From CAXBNB01 sp040222275 (GTDB lineage: Bacteria > Bacteroidota > Bacteroidia > Cytophagales > Cyclobacteriaceae), in assembly GCA_040222275.1 (NCBI GenBank), contig JAVKDJ010000049.1, forward strand, positions 186,001 through 250,000: a stretch of DNA of 64,000 nt. Direction: 5' to 3'. The translations under genes and the position numbers were made by a program. Of the stretch, positions 17,662 to 26,640 are shown piece by piece; position 1 is the first letter of the stretch, and each line of letters opens with the position of its first letter. Below the pieces are notes generated by a model. It worked only from the letters and a program-made list of their open reading frames with translations. It was not told the DNA's origin and did no database searches.

Positions 17662-20004
17662 CTAAAATTCTATTTTGTAGCTGAGGTTGGGAATGACAAT
17701 CGCACTTTCCTGTTTCACCATGGTTTGCTGCTTGTAGTTGTACAAATAGCCGTCAAAATCGGGGGATCCAAGCAGGTTTTTGATTTGAAGAGACCATATA
17801 GACGAGTATTTGGACTTGTTTTTTCTGAAAGAAATCGTCATATCCATATAGTTGGTAGCAGGCTCCCTGCTTTCGTATGCCCTGTTTTCGTCCAAAACTT
17901 CCTCCTGCGCCATAATAGAGGCAGAATGGTTCAGGGGTGACCTCCTCTTGCCCCCCATCAGGTTGAGCCCCAAATTGATGCTCCACCACTTATTTCCGCT
18001 GACTCCAGCTTGCCACTCCTTTCCTCCAAGTATATTGAAAGCGTAATTTCTATTGAACCTGGAATCCCTCCATGTCCCATCCCCACCCCGGTATTTAGCC
18101 TGAAAGACCGAACCAGAAATGAGGTAATAAAAATTATTCGAAAAGAATTTTTCCAAAGTAATATCCAATCCATAGTTTTTTCCTTTTCCCGTGTTTTCAA
18201 GGGGTTGGTCAAAAAACCAATCTTGCTCGAAATTGAGCATAGAAAAAGTACTATCCGCGATAACTGGCACGTCATACAGGTATTGATAATAGGGCTCTAC
18301 TTTTAACCTGACATCATCAGAGATCAACCAGTCGTAGCTTAAGACCAGATGGTGCGCACGCCCCAGTTTCAGGTCCCTGTTTGGCAAACTCCCAAAGGCA
18401 TCTTGTATTTGATATATTTTCGCACCTTCCAGCTGGCTATGGTTGCCATATCCGAAACTGATCGATTTGAAAGCTGTAATATTCCATTTCCAACTGGCTC
18501 GTGGCTCCAGGGTTAGCTGTTCGTTTTGGGTAAAGTACTGGCTGTGGAAGCCTATATTCGTGGAGAACAGTGGACTGAACCTATAGCTGGTTTGGGTAAA
18601 TGCCTGCCACCTGTAAGTGGCCCCATTTTCTTTTACGAGGGTTCTCAGAGGCTGACCGTGATCGATGGCTTCCTGAATACTCAAGTCGTAGAAATGCCTG
18701 TGAAACAGGACACCACTTCGATTACTCACTCCTTTAGTTAGTTTTTGGTTGATGACAGCCGACACGGAATAAGTACCGGTCAGGGTTTTAACCTTCGTCT
18801 CAGGGAGCAGCATTCCCTGGTCGTTGAGCCTATCTACATCCCAAAAGGCATCATTGGCAGACGCAACAATACTGGTTTTGAGCAAGGTATTGTCAGACAG
18901 GTTTAGTTTATGGCTGATGCCTGTGGCACCCACATTAAAACCGTATTCCTGATCCGTGAAATCATCCTCCAGTTCCCATTCTGAGGGGTCTGTTATCAGC
19001 TTGTTGTTGTTTTCTCCAAAATCATTGCCACCAATGCCCCAAAGTGCAAACTCCCCTGCTTTGGTATGGAAACTAAGCTTGAAAGACAGGTCCTGATATC
19101 GGATAGTGTTGGCCTCTTCCGGCAAAATAGGCTGGATGAGTCCAAGGGTGGAATAGCGATAGTTGAACAAGTAGGATGATGTTTTGCTTTTGGACAGAGG
19201 CCCTTCAGAGGCAAAGTCCACCCCAAGCATGCCAGCCTTAAAGGTGTGTTCATGCTCTTCATTGTTTCCCTCTCTTAGATTCATATCAAACACACCAGAC
19301 ATGGCATTGCCATATTCGGCGGGAAAAGCCCCTGTGAGAAAATCCGAATTGTCCAGCACATGATTGCTCAGCAGCGTGACAAATCCACCACCAGTGGTGG
19401 TAGCCCCGGCAAAATGGCTCGGGCTTGGTATTTCAATACCTTCCATCCTCCATTGTACACCCTTTGGTGCATTTCCCCTCACAACAATGGCATTTTGCCC
19501 GATAGAGGCACTTGTGACACCAGCAAAGGCGGTGGCCATACGGGCTGGGTCGTCCAACCCACCTGCATATCGTTCGGTTTCTTCTACTGTGAATACCCTG
19601 GCACTTACCACGGCCATATCATTCAAAGGCAAATCCTTAGGAGATTCACCTGTCACCACCACCTCTTCGAGGCTCGTCAGCGATTCTTTTAGCTTGATAT
19701 TGACGACATTGGACTTTCCAGAGTGCACCACTATGTCGCCAATAGTGATGGGCTCGTACCCGACATAGGAAATAAAAGCTGTGTACCTGCCAAGTGGTAC
19801 ATTCTCAATTCTAAATTCCCCATCAAGATCAGTAACAGCACCCAGTGAGGGTTCTGTATTGAGCAACAGGACTGTTGCCCCAGGCAGTGTAATTTCAGAC
19901 ACCTCGTCCACCACGGTCCCCCTTATTGTTTGGGTGAGTTCCTGGGCATTTGCTTTTAGGGTGAATATGCAGGCCATCAATAGCAGCAATGGTATTTTTG
20001 TCAT
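17662..20004 (-). CDS. TonB-dependent outer-membrane receptor with carboxypeptidase-like regulatory domain
   Basis: 780 residues. Signal peptide (LLLLMACIFTLKANAQ), then a carboxypeptidase-D regulatory-like beta-sandwich (about 27-105, IRGTVVDEVSEITLPGATV), a TonB-box-like LEEVVVTGE, a plug domain (about 120-230, IVVRGNAPKGVQWRMEGIEIP) and a beta-barrel ending in SYKIEF. It lacks the SusC signature and STN domain, and no SusD gene accompanies it, so it is more like a siderophore- or small-ligand-type receptor. An AraC-type membrane regulator is encoded 148 bp upstream on the same strand and may control it. The ligand is unknown. Confidence 0.9.
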   Translation of the reverse strand: MTKIPLLLLMACIFTLKANAQELTQTIRGTVVDEVSEITLPGATVLLLNTEPSLGAVTDLDGEFRIENVPLGRYTAFISYVGYEPITIGDIVVHSGKSNVVNIKLKESLTSLEEVVVTGESPKDLPLNDMAVVSARVFTVEETERYAGGLDDPARMATAFAGVTSASIGQNAIVVRGNAPKGVQWRMEGIEIPSPSHFAGATTTGGGFVTLLSNHVLDNSDFLTGAFPAEYGNAMSGVFDMNLREGNNEEHEHTFKAGMLGVDFASEGPLSKSKTSSYLFNYRYSTLGLIQPILPEEANTIRYQDLSFKLSFHTKAGEFALWGIGGNDFGENNNKLITDPSEWELEDDFTDQEYGFNVGATGISHKLNLSDNTLLKTSIVASANDAFWDVDRLNDQGMLLPETKVKTLTGTYSVSAVINQKLTKGVSNRSGVLFHRHFYDLSIQEAIDHGQPLRTLVKENGATYRWQAFTQTSYRFSPLFSTNIGFHSQYFTQNEQLTLEPRASWKWNITAFKSISFGYGNHSQLEGAKIYQIQDAFGSLPNRDLKLGRAHHLVLSYDWLISDDVRLKVEPYYQYLYDVPVIADSTFSMLNFEQDWFFDQPLENTGKGKNYGLDITLEKFFSNNFYYLISGSVFQAKYRGGDGTWRDSRFNRNYAFNILGGKEWQAGVSGNKWWSINLGLNLMGGKRRSPLNHSASIMAQEEVLDENRAYESREPATNYMDMTISFRKNKSKYSSIWSLQIKNLLGSPDFDGYLYNYKQQTMVKQESAIVIPNLSYKIEF

Positions 20005-20152
20005 TTTTTATAAAAATTAGTACGAGACAAAAATGGCCTGTGCGGAGGGTTCACACGCCCAAGCCTGTAAGTCTGGACGTGCAACAAGTCCAAATATGAA
20101 AGATTGGACGTTATTTCCTGTTCACCACCGGGTTGTTATGATAAGAACCTCA

Positions 20153-21280
20153 CTAATTCATCTGTTTTTGATAGGTCGAGGGGGTCATCCCGGTTGCTTT
20201 CTTAAATACCTCGTTGAAGGACGATTTGGAACTGAACCCGCTATCATAGGCATGGGCCAGCAGGGTGAGTTTTCTTGAGCCTTCCTGCTTTAAACGATAC
20301 TTTACTTCTTCTACCCGATAGCTATTGATCATATCATAAAAGCTCTGATTGAGGTACTCATTGATGATTTGGGAAAGGTGGTTGGGGTGAATATCCAGCA
20401 TATCAGAGACTTGCTTTAGGGTAATTTTACTTTCCAGGTAGGGCTTTTCCTCCGTCATCAGGGCTTTCAACAGTTTAAGGTACTTTTGTCCCTTTTCGGA
20501 GGTCAAGGATGATTTGACATACTTTGGTTTTTCGCTATCAGGTTCCGGAAACGTTTCTTCAGTATTGTCTGAAAAAATGGCCCCTTGGCGAAACCCAAAA
20601 TATCCAATGAGGAAAATGAAAATAGTAACTGCCACATAAATGTAATCTGCGTTAGCAACAGCCTCAGGGAGTGAAGCTATCCCACAAGTGGTTGTAACCA
20701 ACACAGTGAGCCATATTCCTGCCATGCCTACAATTAATGCCCTTAACCACTTCAGATTGATTTTTTCTATATCAGAAAAATTATCTTTGATGTTTTTTTG
20801 ATGCCTTCGCAAAAGCACCAAAGATGAAATGACATAAACCACCCCGGACAAATCAATGAGCAAATCAAAAAGTATAATGTAAAATGGTGGGTCAGTGGGT
20901 ATTTGTTCAAAGACAAACTGTAGTTTTTCCTCCCCTGTGAGCAAAATCATATCAGGCATCATGCATAGCAAATAAGCAATGGCCGGAACGGCATGCAGCC
21001 AATCCCTTTTTCGAAATACCGGACGTGGCTGGATCAACGCATGTACATATAAAAACAACAATGGGCCATGGAGTAGGGGAAATGGTTCAATGAGGCCCAG
21101 GGTATGAGGATATTGGTTGTGAAAGCCTATATGAAAGAGGTAATAGAGAAACAGGTGAACACCTATGACGAACATCCAGACGGCCAATATTTTATCAGAA
21201 AGGATTTTCTTTTTTTTGTTCAAAAGGATGAACTCTATAAAAAAAGCCTGGACAATACCTATAATAAAAATGACTCCCAA
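20153..21280 (-). CDS. membrane-bound AraC-family transcriptional regulator
   Basis: 375 residues. The first 230 residues hold about seven hydrophobic helices (for example FIIGIVQAFFIEFILL, AVWMFVIGVHLFLYYLF and YIYVAVTIFIFLIGYFGF). The C-terminal 110 residues form an AraC double helix-turn-helix (LKQVSDMLDIHPNHLSQIINEYLNQSFYDMINSYR split over two helices, then AYDSGFSSKSSFNEVFKKATGMTPSTYQ). Such proteins appear to sense a signal in the membrane and bind DNA from it. The start is a TTG: an in-frame stop lies three codons upstream with no ATG between. The gene precedes the TonB-dependent receptor and is its most likely regulator. Confidence 0.88.
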   Translation of the reverse strand: MGVIFIIGIVQAFFIEFILLNKKKKILSDKILAVWMFVIGVHLFLYYLFHIGFHNQYPHTLGLIEPFPLLHGPLLFLYVHALIQPRPVFRKRDWLHAVPAIAYLLCMMPDMILLTGEEKLQFVFEQIPTDPPFYIILFDLLIDLSGVVYVISSLVLLRRHQKNIKDNFSDIEKINLKWLRALIVGMAGIWLTVLVTTTCGIASLPEAVANADYIYVAVTIFIFLIGYFGFRQGAIFSDNTEETFPEPDSEKPKYVKSSLTSEKGQKYLKLLKALMTEEKPYLESKITLKQVSDMLDIHPNHLSQIINEYLNQSFYDMINSYRVEEVKYRLKQEGSRKLTLLAHAYDSGFSSKSSFNEVFKKATGMTPSTYQKQMN

Positions 21281-21354
21281 AATATTGAATTATAATTAGG
21301 TCAAAGTTGCTAAAAAATACTGAGTAAAACCGTACTTAAATATCCCCACTATCA

Positions 21355-22104
21355 CTATTCCAAGGGTATGTCTTGTTTCTTTGTGGTGTAGTACATCAGC
21401 CGGACTATGGCTGTCTTATTGATCGGCCCATAAATGTGTGGAAAGTGCTCTTTGCTGGCATGGCTGTAGTCATGTACCACTTTATTGGATAAAAAATCCG
21501 GCACGATGGTCAACAACACCATGGTGTCCCTATCGCTGAAATACCGCTCGTAGGTGGCCTGCAATTGTTCGCGGGTGGAAGCATGTATAAAACCTTCTGC
21601 TTCTAAACCCTTGGTAGTATAATTTTCGTTGGTCAGTTGCTCCTCCCATTCTTTGGGTTCGGCCAGGTGGTAAATGAAATTTTGGCCTGTGTACTGCAAA
21701 AATGCCTGACTGCTATTAAAAAAACCTATAAACCTCCTGATGGAAGGCAATACTTTGTTTATGAGGTACACATTGGAATGGCCTTTTTCAAACAACTCCA
21801 GGGCATCTTTCCCAACGAAACCATAGTACATCACGGCAAAAAAAAAGAAAATAGTTAGAAGGTTCAGTTGCCTGTGGTACCAACCCATAGACATAGCAAC
21901 TATCGCCATAGAAGTGCCAATACCACCGATGACAAGCGGCACAATCAATTTCTTTTTTGAAAGTTCGATATTCAGGATATTGCGCCTATAAAAAACCTGG
22001 GACTTCCCTTTATAAACGATGATAAGTTTATCGTGTGTAAGAATCAATTGGAAATTGGGGTCAGCCTTGGCCTTGAGGTAACAAACTAATAAAATCGGGT
22101 CCAT
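21355..22104 (-). CDS. membrane protein with PH-like N-terminal half and C-terminal DUF952 domain
   Basis: 249 residues in two parts. Residues 1-110 contain a beta-rich start (FQLILTHDKLIIVYKGKSQ) and two membrane helices at about 52-73 and 79-97. Residues 140-245 match the DUF952 family: IYHLAEPKEWEEQ, GFIHASTREQLQATYERYF, LLTIVPDFL and HFPHIYGPINKTAIVR, including the conserved FIHAS and HIYGP motifs. DUF952 proteins are usually free-standing, about 110 residues long and uncharacterised. The fusion to a membrane module is unusual. The gene is 30 bp after the hydrolase gene on the same strand, so they may be co-transcribed. Confidence 0.75.
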   Translation of the reverse strand: MDPILLVCYLKAKADPNFQLILTHDKLIIVYKGKSQVFYRRNILNIELSKKKLIVPLVIGGIGTSMAIVAMSMGWYHRQLNLLTIFFFFAVMYYGFVGKDALELFEKGHSNVYLINKVLPSIRRFIGFFNSSQAFLQYTGQNFIYHLAEPKEWEEQLTNENYTTKGLEAEGFIHASTREQLQATYERYFSDRDTMVLLTIVPDFLSNKVVHDYSHASKEHFPHIYGPINKTAIVRLMYYTTKKQDIPLE

Positions 22105-22134
22105 ATCCTAAGTGTTATATAAACTTTACCGGCA

Positions 22135-22992
22135 CTATAAACCTGCTTGCAAAAACTCCACTGTGGTGCGCAATGCAGAGAGGGCATGGGGAGGCAGGTC
22201 TGAGACCTTGAAGGGATGTGTCCCACCCAAAACATGATCGCCTCCCTGAATAAGACAGAGCTGCCCAAGTTGCGACTTTCCGTAGATAGCCCTAGCCGCC
22301 CCGACAGGCACGGTTTCATCATTATCCCCATGGACAATAAGGTGAGGGATATTCAAATTAGACTCACATTTGAGTACATCCAACCTATCTTCATTGGCCA
22401 GATAGTCCTCTGCTATTTGGTAATAAAGCGGCATTTCCTGTTTTGTGCGCGAATTAAAAATATAGTGCACACCCGCTTCTTTCCACTGCCCGAGTGCCTC
22501 AATAGGCATCACCGAAGTGAGTGAAGGCACGGAAGCCCATGTTACCAGTTTTTTTATCCTGCTATCTTCGGACGCCTTCACAATAGAAATGCCTCCACCC
22601 CTGCTGTGCCCCATCAGATATATCTGATCCAAATCCATTTCTTCTCGCGCGACGGGAAAACCCTGACCCTCAATATGGTTGAGTACATCTTCAATATCGT
22701 CCAGTTCTATTGAATAATTATTGTGACCAAAAGCCTCCAAATCGGCAAAGTTCAAAGGATCCTCAGGTGTGGTACCGTTATGGGACAAGTTGGTTTTCAC
22801 CATGACAAACCCAGATCGGCAGATATGGTCTGCCATCAGGTTGAAATAGCCCCAATCTTTAAAACCCTTGAAACCGTGAATGAACAAAAGGACAGGTTTG
22901 CCCAATCCATTGCGTTCGTACCTTACATCCGACAGGTAACGACGGTTCCCATGCCTGGATTGAAGTATAAAACTTTCATTTTGTATTGCCAT
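22135..22992 (-). CDS. alpha/beta-hydrolase (serine peptidase/esterase-like)
   Basis: 285 residues. The oxyanion region is LLFIHGFKGFKDWG, the nucleophile elbow GHSRGGG (serine near residue 140), the acid is in VHGDNDETVP and the histidine in GGDHVLGG. This resembles dienelactone-hydrolase or S9-like cytoplasmic hydrolases; there is no signal peptide. The substrate cannot be told. It precedes the DUF952 fusion gene on the same strand. Confidence 0.85.
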   Translation of the reverse strand: MAIQNESFILQSRHGNRRYLSDVRYERNGLGKPVLLFIHGFKGFKDWGYFNLMADHICRSGFVMVKTNLSHNGTTPEDPLNFADLEAFGHNNYSIELDDIEDVLNHIEGQGFPVAREEMDLDQIYLMGHSRGGGISIVKASEDSRIKKLVTWASVPSLTSVMPIEALGQWKEAGVHYIFNSRTKQEMPLYYQIAEDYLANEDRLDVLKCESNLNIPHLIVHGDNDETVPVGAARAIYGKSQLGQLCLIQGGDHVLGGTHPFKVSDLPPHALSALRTTVEFLQAGL

Positions 22993-23193
22993 ACCAAATT
23001 GAATCAGTTGAGCATGCCAATTTATTGAATTACTACTGAAGTCTTTTACACAGAGGCTCCTTTTTTCAAAGTGATATTTCCATCATGCCCAAACCATAAA
23101 ACCAACGACTATTTAAAGATATTCATGGTCTGTAAATAAATATTTATGCGTGAAATAAACTCCTAAGTAACATTATATTATAATTGCACTCCA

Positions 23194-24168
23194 ATGCCCA
23201 TCAAAATTTCCGACATACAGGCTCCCATTGCACATGAGATGACAGAATTTGAAAAAAAATTCAGGAATTCCATGAAAAGCAATGTAATGCTCCTAGACAA
23301 AATCATGACTTACATTGTCAAAAGGAAGGGTAAACAGATGCGTCCAATGTTTGTTTTTCTCAGTGCCGGTACTACTGGTCAAGTTGATGAATCCAGTTAT
23401 CGGGGGGCTTCACTCATAGAATTGTTGCACACCGCTACATTGGTTCATGACGATGTGGTGGATGACTCCAATTATCGCCGTGGTTTCTTTTCGGTAAATG
23501 CCCTTTGGAAAAACAAAATTGCGGTATTGGTTGGCGATTTCCTTCTTTCACGTGGGATGTTGCTGTCTATAGAAAATGAGGATTTCGCCTTGCTGAAAAT
23601 AGTTTCAGAGGCCATCAGGGAAATGAGTGAAGGGGAGTTGTTGCAAATGGAAAAGGCCAAGAAACTCAATATCACTGAAGAAATTTACTACGATATCATC
23701 CGGCAAAAAACTGCCAGTCTGATCATTGCCTGCTGCAAAGTAGGGGCCGCCTCTACCGGTGCTGACGAGTCTTCTATAGCAAGAATGGGTGAATTTGGTG
23801 AAAAAGTTGGCATGGCTTTTCAGATCAAAGACGACCTGTTTGATTATGGTGTTCAGGAAATTGGCAAGCCCTTGGGCATAGACATCAGGGAAAAGAAAAT
23901 GACACTTCCGCTTATTTATGCCTTACAAAATGCTTCATGGTCTGAGAAGCGGCACATCAAAGGCATCATTAAAAACCACAGCGAAAACACCAAAAAAGTA
24001 AACGAAGTGATTCGTTTCGTCAAGGCCAAGGGTGGAATTGAATATGCTGAATCAATAATGAACTCCTACCATAGGGATGCCATCAAAATTTTAAACACAT
24101 TCCCCCCCTCTCCGAGCAGGACCTCCCTCGAACAACTGGTACAATATACCATAGACCGCACCAAGTAA
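23194..24168 (+). CDS. trans-polyprenyl diphosphate synthase
   Basis: 324 residues, all-alpha isoprenyl synthase fold. The first aspartate-rich motif is DDVVDD (about 86-91) after LLHTATLVH, and the second is FQIKDDLFDYG (about 208-218). Family members add isopentenyl diphosphate units to allylic diphosphates. The small-residue pattern around the first motif fits a long-chain (hepta/octaprenyl) synthase supplying menaquinone side chains. GKQMRP near residue 45 is the substrate-binding basic motif. It is a single gene with convergent dacB downstream. Confidence 0.92.
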   Translation: MPIKISDIQAPIAHEMTEFEKKFRNSMKSNVMLLDKIMTYIVKRKGKQMRPMFVFLSAGTTGQVDESSYRGASLIELLHTATLVHDDVVDDSNYRRGFFSVNALWKNKIAVLVGDFLLSRGMLLSIENEDFALLKIVSEAIREMSEGELLQMEKAKKLNITEEIYYDIIRQKTASLIIACCKVGAASTGADESSIARMGEFGEKVGMAFQIKDDLFDYGVQEIGKPLGIDIREKKMTLPLIYALQNASWSEKRHIKGIIKNHSENTKKVNEVIRFVKAKGGIEYAESIMNSYHRDAIKILNTFPPSPSRTSLEQLVQYTIDRTK

Positions 24169-24176
24169 ATCCAGCT

Positions 24177-25496
24177 TTAGTATTTGTCCCTGATTAGCCT
24201 TAGGGTTTTTTCCATTTCCAGTTTTACAGGCACTGACGAGGAGCTGTAGTTGTTGTGCATAAAACTGAAGGTCAACAACTTTCCTGAGTTGGTTCTAATA
24301 AAGCCCGATAGTGAATGGTTGTTGGAGAATGTACCTGTTTTCGCAAAGACATAAGGTGTTCCCGTTTCTGATTTGTACCAGTTGCGAAGGGTGCCATCCA
24401 CACCACCGGCGGGCAGCAAAGAAAGCAAAGTATCCTCGGGCAGTTCCTTTTTGATTTTTTCGAGTAAAAAAACCATCGACCGGGGTGTAAATAAATTGTA
24501 TCTCGACAAACCGGAACCATCCCTCCAAATGGGAGCAGAAGGCAGGTCTTTGAGGTGGTTTTCGGTCATATAGTGCAAAATCCGTGACGAATTTAGCGTA
24601 TCCTCCCGGGTTGCTGCACACAAGTAAATAATTTGTTCAGCCAAGAAATTGTCGCTTGCCTTCAACATCCTGGCATATACCGGATTTATACCCCCGCTAT
24701 ATATGGTTTGCACGTTTTCCCGAGGACGAAAAGGGGTTGTTTTTACTTTCGCTTTGAGTGTGTCACTCAAAAGCACCGTCACCAGTTCATCAGAGACTTT
24801 GAAAGGTACCCTGTTTTTATATGAACTCTTCCCAAGATCAGGGTAATATTGAAAAATATTGTGGTCCAGTCCCCGATTGGGGAAAAAAGAGGGTGTTTTT
24901 ACTTCCAGGATTTCGGTGAAATCGTTGAAGAACCCCGGAACTATCTTGTAAGATAAATTCAGGGAGTCATATTGAAAATTCACCATATTGCCATAAACAG
25001 GCATGGCCGACCTTTCTGTTTGAAAGTAATAGGGGTAATCGTCCCAGGCCCACCCTGGCCCAAAATGTGTGTCCTGAAAATTACCTGTGGCCAGGTACAA
25101 CTCCTCCTCTCTGCTTTGCAAAAATTCCAACACCGGTTGGTCTGGAAAATCCGGGTGCAGAAAAGTAGGGTCGCCCGTTCCCCAGAAAATCAGAGAATCC
25201 CCTGCGACAGTATATTTCATCCCTGGTACCGAATCACCCAGCATTTTTAACCCTGCATAAAATGTAAATAATTTTGTGTTCGATGCAGGGGCAAAATACA
25301 AGTCGGCATTTTGCTCATACAGGTAGTTTCCAGACTGTGGATCGAATAATGCGAAACCGGCAAAATGACTTTTAAAAACCTCTGATCGTTTTACATTCTT
25401 TTTCAGTGAACCTGTAGCCATTTTCTGCTTCATAACAGTGCAAGAGGAAAGGGACAGGCAGATAATGGTGAGGGCGAGCTGGTTTCGAAAAAGCAT
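24177..25496 (-). CDS. dacB: D-alanyl-D-alanine carboxypeptidase/endopeptidase (PBP4, peptidase S13)
   Basis: About 439 residues from the ATG at 25496, chosen because it gives a lipoprotein signal (MLFRNQLALTIICLSLSSC); in-frame ATG codons at 25529 and 25556 are upstream alternatives. The penicillin-binding motifs are SNTK (SxxK, about residues 72-75), SDN (SxN) in KASDNFLAEQ and KTG in FAKTGTFSNN. PBP4 enzymes trim or open peptidoglycan cross-links in the periplasm. The gene is convergent with the polyprenyl synthase (8 bp between stops) and divergent from the phospholipase/nuclease-like gene. Confidence 0.9.
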   Translation of the reverse strand: MLFRNQLALTIICLSLSSCTVMKQKMATGSLKKNVKRSEVFKSHFAGFALFDPQSGNYLYEQNADLYFAPASNTKLFTFYAGLKMLGDSVPGMKYTVAGDSLIFWGTGDPTFLHPDFPDQPVLEFLQSREEELYLATGNFQDTHFGPGWAWDDYPYYFQTERSAMPVYGNMVNFQYDSLNLSYKIVPGFFNDFTEILEVKTPSFFPNRGLDHNIFQYYPDLGKSSYKNRVPFKVSDELVTVLLSDTLKAKVKTTPFRPRENVQTIYSGGINPVYARMLKASDNFLAEQIIYLCAATREDTLNSSRILHYMTENHLKDLPSAPIWRDGSGLSRYNLFTPRSMVFLLEKIKKELPEDTLLSLLPAGGVDGTLRNWYKSETGTPYVFAKTGTFSNNHSLSGFIRTNSGKLLTFSFMHNNYSSSSVPVKLEMEKTLRLIRDKY

Positions 25497-25621
25497 ATGG
25501 CGAATATAATTATTGTCTTTTCGATTCATGAGGCCGGCATACCAAAATTGCACCATTTATTTTCAAGGGTTTTATGGTTAAAAAATTAATTGTTAATTTG
25601 ACTACCTTAAAGTGCAGTTAT

Positions 25622-26587
25622 ATGTTAATCAGGGCTCTATGTTTCATCACAATGCTGGCCGCCCCGCTTCCTACCTTAAGTTGGGGTTTTTTTGCGCATA
25701 AGCGGATCAATCGGCTCGCTGTTTTTACCCTACCGCCAGAAATGATGCCTTTTTATAAAAAACACATCCAGTATCTGACCGAAAATGCCGTCAACCCCGA
25801 CATGAGAAGGTATTCAGTTGAGGGGGAAGCAGCCAGGCATTATATTGACCTGGATGTATATGGGGACAGTGCACTGCAAGTAATGCCACGCTACTGGAAT
25901 GACGCTGTGGCCAAATATTCGGAGGACACATTACAAGCGTATGGCATAGTGCCATGGTACATTCTTTCAATGAAAAATTTCCTCACCTATGCCTTTAAAA
26001 TTGGGGATATTGACAAAATTCTTCGCTTATCTGCTGATATAGGCCACTATATTGGGGATGCCAACGTGCCACTACATACCACCGAAAACTACAACGGCCA
26101 GCTAACCGGCCAGCATGGCATCCATGGTTTTTGGGAGTCTCGTTTGCCTGAATTGCTTTCGGACGATTATGATTTCTATGTCGGCAAGGCGGAATATATA
26201 GAACAACCACAGATGCGTGCCTGGGAGGCGGTAAGTGCTGCCCATCACGCCATGGACTCTGTGCTGAAATTTGAAAAAAGGCTGTCTGCCAAATTTCCTG
26301 AAGACAAAAAGTATTCCTATGAGGAAAGGGGCAATATCACCACCAAGGTCTATTCCAAAAAGTACTCCCTGGCCTACAACAAGTTGCTGGGCGATCAGGT
26401 ACAACGGCAAATGAAAGCCTCCATAAAAATGGTCGGGGACTTTTGGTTTACATGCTGGGTTGATGCCGGTCAGCCGGATATGCTGGCCATGATGCAAAAG
26501 GGGCTTTCTGAAAAAGAAAAGAAAAAATTAGAAGAGGATATCCGAAACTGGAACAATCGAACAGTTAAAAGCAGGGAGCACAATTAA
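25622..26587 (+). CDS. secreted zinc-dependent phospholipase C / S1-P1 nuclease-like protein
   Basis: About 321 residues from the ATG at 25622, which gives a clean signal peptide (MLIRALCFITMLAAPLPTLS) followed by WGFFAHKRINR; an ATG at 25574 is also in frame. After cleavage the N-terminal tryptophan and the histidines and aspartates in GFFAHKR, HYIDLD, DIGHYIGDANVPLHT and HGIHGFWE match the trinuclear-zinc ligand pattern shared by bacterial phospholipase C and S1/P1 nucleases. The last 30 residues are charged and helical. It probably acts outside the inner membrane on lipid head groups or nucleic acid; the sequence alone does not decide which. Confidence 0.82.
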   Translation: MLIRALCFITMLAAPLPTLSWGFFAHKRINRLAVFTLPPEMMPFYKKHIQYLTENAVNPDMRRYSVEGEAARHYIDLDVYGDSALQVMPRYWNDAVAKYSEDTLQAYGIVPWYILSMKNFLTYAFKIGDIDKILRLSADIGHYIGDANVPLHTTENYNGQLTGQHGIHGFWESRLPELLSDDYDFYVGKAEYIEQPQMRAWEAVSAAHHAMDSVLKFEKRLSAKFPEDKKYSYEERGNITTKVYSKKYSLAYNKLLGDQVQRQMKASIKMVGDFWFTCWVDAGQPDMLAMMQKGLSEKEKKKLEEDIRNWNNRTVKSREHN

Positions 26588-26597
26588 ATTCCAGATA

Positions 26598-26634
26598 ATG
26601 AACCCCTCCGGGGTTTATTGTTCCCGGAGGGTTT
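26598..26634. terminator. bidirectional intrinsic terminator
   Basis: Arms AACCCCTCCGGG and CCCGGAGGGTTT pair with one mismatch around a loop of about 11 nt. The structure sits between the convergent ends of the phospholipase/nuclease-like gene (stop 26587) and guaB (stop 26641). Confidence 0.7.
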
Positions 26635-26640
26635 ATCTTA

